A stretch of 57,946 nt of DNA, from IMG/VR virus record IMGVR_UViG_3300008735_000870, positions 1 through 57,946 of that record. The stretch is one strand, 5' to 3'. The notes under the pieces are model-generated. The model saw nothing but the letters and a program-made list of their open reading frames with translations. It searched no databases and was not told the DNA's origin. Both the position numbers and the translations under genes were made by a program. How positions within the stretch are numbered: position 1 is the first letter of the stretch; each line of letters begins with the position of its first letter. This document shows positions 54,915 through 57,946 of the stretch, one piece after another. Source of the DNA: a virus.

Positions 54915-55555
54915 ACGTCTTTTTTAAACATTATTTGAAATGTTTCTGCAATTTTGTTTGATCCTAAAAACTCGCCTCGATATTTGTTGTAATTAATTAT
55001 TTGATTTATAGCACTATCAGAAAAATATGAGTTATATGCTTCAATACTTTTACGTTTTGTATTAATGTAATCACTAATATCAATATACAAATTGCATTTA
55101 AAATTTTTATAATGTAAATTGTAAGGTGTTTCGTCCATACACCAAAATTGTTCAAAGTTTTTTCTTGCTATACTTCTTGCAATTTTGTGACAAGTTTGAT
55201 GGTCTTGATGGTGATCTTCCTGCCAATGACTAATTAAAATGTCATGTCTTTTTGCAATTTTTTCAACGTCAGTAATTACATTATTAGTAAGAGTTAAATT
55301 TGGTCTATGGTTGTTGTGTAGTGGAGTATCATATATTATAGTTTTATGTTTTAAAATTGCATTACTATTTGTTAATTCTTTTTTAACAACTTCTTGATTT
55401 CTTTTTGGATGCTCTTCTGCCGCCGGTTGTACCATTATTAAGTTTGTTACTGATCCGCCATGGGCGAGAATTTTTGCTACTAATCCTCCACAACCTACTT
55501 CCATATCTTCAGGATGAGCAGTTAATATAAAAAACTTTTTAGAAAATGCTTTCAT
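54911..55555 (-). CDS. PIG-L/LmbE family deacetylase
   Basis: 214 residues. The family removes acetyl groups from N-acetyl amino sugars with a zinc ion. Motifs: AHPEDMEVGCGG (His14, Glu16, Asp17; the usual AHPDDxE has Asp in place of Glu16), LISHWQEDHHQDHQ (His110 and Asp114 region, His119) and MVQPAAEEHPKRNQE with the conserved Arg. The D-to-E change at position 16 is conservative. It pairs with the epimerase downstream and would act with the DegT aminotransferase in an amino-sugar route. The start has no strong ribosome site. Confidence 0.85.
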   Translation of the reverse strand: MKAFSKKFFILTAHPEDMEVGCGGLVAKILAHGGSVTNLIMVQPAAEEHPKRNQEVVKKELTNSNAILKHKTIIYDTPLHNNHRPNLTLTNNVITDVEKIAKRHDILISHWQEDHHQDHQTCHKIARSIARKNFEQFWCMDETPYNLHYKNFKCNLYIDISDYINTKRKSIEAYNSYFSDSAINQIINYNKYRGEFLGSNKIAETFQIMFKKDV

Positions 55556-55560
55556 TCAAA

Positions 55561-55896
55561 TTATTTAAATGTTTTACCAAGTACAGAAGAAGTTTTTGAT
55601 TCTATATCTTGTTTTAACAGTGGAATATTAAATTTTAAATCAACTGTTTTTATTTTAAAATAATTTTTTTCTATAGTATCTTTTAAAAAACTAGCGATAC
55701 GATCTTGTTTTTTAGTTTTTAGTTCTTTTTCAACATCGTAATGTATTGTAAGATTGTTTTTAAGAAGTATATTAACGTATATTAGATACTTTACAGGCAT
55801 ATTTGTAAAAGAGAGACCTTCTAATACTTCAGGCCACCCTTTTACAAAACCTTTAGTTAACGATATCCAGGATTTATTTTTTGGTTTTTTTGGCAT
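55561..55896 (-). CDS. Conserved-looking phage protein, unknown function
   Basis: 111 residues. The N-terminus is basic (MPKKPKNKSWISLTKGFVKG), followed by a short hydrophobic patch (MPVKYLIYVNILLKN) and a Lys-rich C-terminal helix. No family recognised. The start overlaps the upstream gene (55874-56410) by 23 nt, and its stop is five nt before the PIG-L gene start, so it is part of the minus-strand operon. Possible role: small structural or regulatory protein; no more can be said from sequence. Confidence 0.55.
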   Translation of the reverse strand: MPKKPKNKSWISLTKGFVKGWPEVLEGLSFTNMPVKYLIYVNILLKNNLTIHYDVEKELKTKKQDRIASFLKDTIEKNYFKIKTVDLKFNIPLLKQDIESKTSSVLGKTFK

Positions 55897-56410
55897 CAGA
55901 CGTTTTGGTTATTGTCTCTGCCATCGGTGTATCATCAGCTACTGCCAATTCAGACACTTTTACACCCAGATCTTTTGCAATTTGGGTGTTTAGTTTATCA
56001 AGTGCTATTCTTCCATCTGCAGTTGCACCAAAAGTTACAATAATATCTTTAGTTGCAAACTTTTTGATATAGTTGTCGTTGTGTAATAGTTGCAACATAT
56101 TAGTTCCATCTGGAAATGTTTGTCTAGACAGAAAAACACCAAATTCTTTTTCTGCTTGTCCACCATCGGATTCTACTGCTTTCATTAGTGAATCATGATA
56201 TACATTAGGTAAAAACTTTGTACCTACTACTAAACAGTTATTTGGTTCATTTGGTACAGTTCTATAAACAATTACTACTTTTGCTCCACCATCTTTAAGT
56301 TCTCCAATATGTTTAAAATGTCTTCGTGGTCCATCGGCTTGACCTCCTGTTGCTCCTGTACCAGGACCCAATGGCATCACTGTTTCGTTTATGTTCATTA
56401 ATTTTGCCAT
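55874..56410 (-). CDS. Conserved phage protein of unknown function
   Basis: 178 residues. After a Gly-rich start (MAKLMNINETVMPLGPGTGA) the core is beta-rich: VVIVYRTVPNEPNNCLVVGT, DSLMKAVESDGGQAEKEFGV, FGVFLSRQTFPDGTN, ending in a Lys-rich tail. I recall proteins with the VYRTVPNEPNNCLVVGT pattern from marine T4-like phages, without function. An AAGGAGA ribosome site precedes it. It is probably cotranscribed with the 112-residue protein upstream. Confidence 0.7.
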   Translation of the reverse strand: MAKLMNINETVMPLGPGTGATGGQADGPRRHFKHIGELKDGGAKVVIVYRTVPNEPNNCLVVGTKFLPNVYHDSLMKAVESDGGQAEKEFGVFLSRQTFPDGTNMLQLLHNDNYIKKFATKDIIVTFGATADGRIALDKLNTQIAKDLGVKVSELAVADDTPMAETITKTSDAKKTKK

Positions 56411-56419
56411 ATTTTCTCC

Positions 56420-56758
56420 TTATATCTCCCCTATACCTTTTGATACTGGTGCTTGTGTTTGTGTTGGTGTTTGTGTTGGTGCCGTTCCGGTTGTAGGTGT
56501 TCCTTCTTTTTTAGGTTCAGGTGGTGCTACCTTAGCCAAAAATGCTTGAAGTTTATTATACATTAATCCTACACCTGCCATTTCACTGGCTCTAAATGCA
56601 CCTCTGCTTGAAGCTACATCTAATATAGCTGTCAAGTTTTTTAAGTCACCAATTGATAAAGCACTAGGATCAGGCTGAGGTAAAGCACCAGCCGCCACAG
56701 TTGGTTGTGCCGTAGTAGTCTTGGATGCTTTTTTTAGTTTACTTTTCTTTGTTGCCAT
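56420..56758 (-). CDS. Conserved phage protein, Lys-rich start and Pro/Thr-rich tail
   Basis: 112 residues. The N-terminus is very basic (MATKKSKLKKASKTT). A central helical segment follows (LSIGDLKNLTAILDVASSRG, then FRASEMAGVGLMYNKLQAFL, about 35-75), and the C-terminus is a Pro/Thr/Gln low-complexity tail (TPTTGTAPTQTPTQTQAPVS). A similar short protein occurs beside the 178-residue gene in marine T4-like phages, from memory. It starts behind an AGGAG ribosome site and the sigma70-like promoter at 56804-56832. Function unknown. Confidence 0.68.
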   Translation of the reverse strand: MATKKSKLKKASKTTTAQPTVAAGALPQPDPSALSIGDLKNLTAILDVASSRGAFRASEMAGVGLMYNKLQAFLAKVAPPEPKKEGTPTTGTAPTQTPTQTQAPVSKGIGEI

Positions 56759-56803
56759 TTATTTTTTTCTCCTAATTGCAATTAGTATTTAATATATACG
56801 CAT

Positions 56804-56832
56804 ATTATACTAATATTAATTATATAAAGCAA
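56804..56832 (-). promoter_or_regulatory. Sigma70-like promoter for the minus-strand operon 56758-53913
   Basis: On the minus strand TTGCTT (56827-56832), a 17-nt spacer and a full TATAAT (56804-56809) lie in the 77-nt gap between the genes at 56420-56758 and 56836-57102. The -35 is only partly matched (three of six), but the -10 and spacing are ideal. Initiation near 56797 would leave a leader of about 39 nt carrying the AGGAG site. Confidence 0.5.
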
Positions 56833-56835
56833 CAG

Positions 56836-57102
56836 TTAATTTTGGGGTATTTGAGTCATTCCACTCAAAGAGAATAGAATAAGGTCTCCTGGATCTTCAA
56901 AACCAAGTACTGTAACAGATTTAGATTTGTCTTTGTCAAATATTACGTCTTTGGTAATTGAATACCGACCTGAACAATGTTCATATATCCAAGTTCTCAT
57001 TTTGTGAATGTCATTATCTGAAGCTCTTACCACAGTATTAACAAAATGTGGTGGTAATATATCTAGTTCTCTTTGGTAAAAGTTTTTTGGATTAATCTTC
57101 AT
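56836..57102 (-). CDS. Small protein of unknown function
   Basis: 88 residues. MKINPKNFYQRELDILPPHF at the N-terminus, a central helix (NDIHKMRTWIYEHCSGRYSI) and VTVLGFEDPGDLILFSL at the C-terminus. No family recognised; the pattern suggests a small alpha/beta domain. It overlaps the VWA-like gene by 11 nt, so the two are translated together. The stop at 56836 is followed by the promoter at 56804-56832. Confidence 0.6.
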   Translation of the reverse strand: MKINPKNFYQRELDILPPHFVNTVVRASDNDIHKMRTWIYEHCSGRYSITKDVIFDKDKSKSVTVLGFEDPGDLILFSLSGMTQIPQN

Positions 57103-57946
57103 ATTGCACCGTCATTCCAAATGGTGCTTCTATGTTTCGGTCGTATTCGTTATTAATTAGAAATATGGTATCGCAATAGTCAGCATCACCCCAACTATCA
57201 AATGGCCATCCATCTGTAAACATTATAAATTTTTTAGGTTGAATACCTTCTTTTTTCATATAGTCCCAATTACATTCAAACTCTGTACCACCACCTGAAC
57301 CTAATTCGTATTCTAATAATTCGTCTGCATTATCAGGTGTAAACACTTTTGGATTGAATACTTTGGTATCAAATGTCCAAAGATGTATTCTAAAGTCTTT
57401 ATATTGATCCATTATGTTTTTAACTTCTGTTAAAAATTCTTTACATTGTTGGTCTGATATTGATCCAGAAGCATCAAGAGCCAAACATATATCAATCATT
57501 TGATCATTATTTTGTCCTGGTAGTATAGCAGATGTATGCCATGCTTTTCTACTAGGTCTCATCCAAGTATAATCCGATTTCATTGTACTTAAAATTTGTT
57601 GTTGGATTATTTCTCTCCAATCCATTTTTGGTTCGGTTAACTCTTTAACCATTCTTTGTATTGCACCTGGTAAACTACCAGCACCTGTTGATTGTGCGGC
57701 ACTTATCATTGCTTCTTTTACTTCATCTCTTATTTTCTTTAATTCTTCTTTTGTATAAACTGGCTTACCTTTACCTTTTTCTTTTTTGTTATTATCTTTG
57801 CCTTTTCCTGCACCGTCTCCATCTCCCCAATCTATATGCTCGTCCATTAATTGACCTAATTTTTCTATTGCTTTCTTACCATTCTTTTTTGCAGTTTTAT
57901 ATAAGTCGTCATAAATTTTTTCTGCAGGCCAATCTTTATATTTGTC
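57092..57946 (-). CDS. VWA-like domain protein, 5' end outside the window
   Basis: The frame is open to the right edge, so the first visible codon is at 57944-57946 and the true start lies outside; the ATG at 57847 is internal. About 284 residues are visible. Residues about 30-70 of the visible part are Asp/Gly/Lys-rich. A metal-binding MIDAS-like motif D-A-S-G-S (ICLALDASGSISDQQCKEFL) is followed by FIMFTDGWPFDSWGDAD, typical of von Willebrand factor A domains. The overall layout recalls DUF2201-type VWA proteins, in which a metallopeptidase-like part comes first; that part would be missing here. Function is unknown; a partner of an AAA ATPase is possible. Confidence 0.75.
   Translation of the reverse strand, partial: DKYKDWPAEKIYDDLYKTAKKNGKKAIEKLGQLMDEHIDWGDGDGAGKGKDNNKKEKGKGKPVYTKEELKKIRDEVKEAMISAAQSTGAGSLPGAIQRMVKELTEPKMDWREIIQQQILSTMKSDYTWMRPSRKAWHTSAILPGQNNDQMIDICLALDASGSISDQQCKEFLTEVKNIMDQYKDFRIHLWTFDTKVFNPKVFTPDNADELLEYELGSGGGTEFECNWDYMKKEGIQPKKFIMFTDGWPFDSWGDADYCDTIFLINNEYDRNIEAPFGMTVQYED

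Noticed and set aside
1-57946. tRNA genes, CRISPR arrays, insertion sequences
   Set aside because: Intergenic space is small, and no cloverleaf, spaced direct repeats or transposase gene was seen by eye. A tRNA search program would be decisive.

Overview
The window reads as part of the genome of a T4-like contractile-tailed phage (myovirus) from the sea. Recognisable T4-type genes are present: recombination subunits gp46 and gp47, late sigma factor gp55, and baseplate proteins gp48/54, gp53, gp5, gp25 and gp6. They sit beside very large marine-type structural proteins and a block of sugar and radical-SAM genes of the kind seen in marine cyanophages and pelagiphages. The DNA is visibly AT-rich, Leu is mostly TTA, genes are packed with short overlaps (often TAATG or ATGA), and no photosynthesis genes are present. 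A SAR11 (Pelagibacter) or low-GC Prochlorococcus host fits best. The host is an inference.

Layout. 1-168: 3' end of a + strand gene, possibly a GIY-YIG-like endonuclease. 206-4331 (minus strand): a small histone-like basic protein, then the operon gp55, a 31-codon ORF, gp47, gp46. 4465-14514 (plus): baseplate genes gp48/54, gp53, a hub-like protein, gp5, gp25, gp6. 14514-28127: one 4537-residue structural protein carrying a cupredoxin domain and two beta-propeller-like regions. 28138-36941: virion and tail-fibre-like genes, including three paralogous fibre proteins and a glycine-rich protein with an embedded Hint (intein-like) domain. 37003-53947: a continuous overlapping operon with several glycosyltransferase-like proteins, five radical SAM proteins with an N-terminal twitch/SPASM-like Cys region, two SGNH-like proteins, a P-loop kinase, a carbamoyltransferase, two PLP-dependent aminotransferase-like proteins and others. 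53913-57946 (minus): an NAD-dependent epimerase, a PIG-L deacetylase, conserved phage proteins of unknown role and a von Willebrand factor A-like protein cut by the window edge.

How it works together. gp55 would direct RNA polymerase to TATAAATA late promoters. Exact copies lie before gp48/54 and gp6, and near copies (AATAAATA) overlap stop codons at three structural gene junctions. The structural block builds the baseplate, hub spike and fibres. The 37-55.6 kb cluster starts at a near-consensus sigma70 promoter placed so that the transcript should be leaderless. It looks like a self-contained pathway for making or modifying a glycan or peptide, possibly decorating virion proteins or altering the host surface. 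Its five radical SAM paralogues make it the best candidate in the window for an undescribed system. No tRNA, CRISPR array, insertion sequence or long (>300 base) gene-free stretch was seen.
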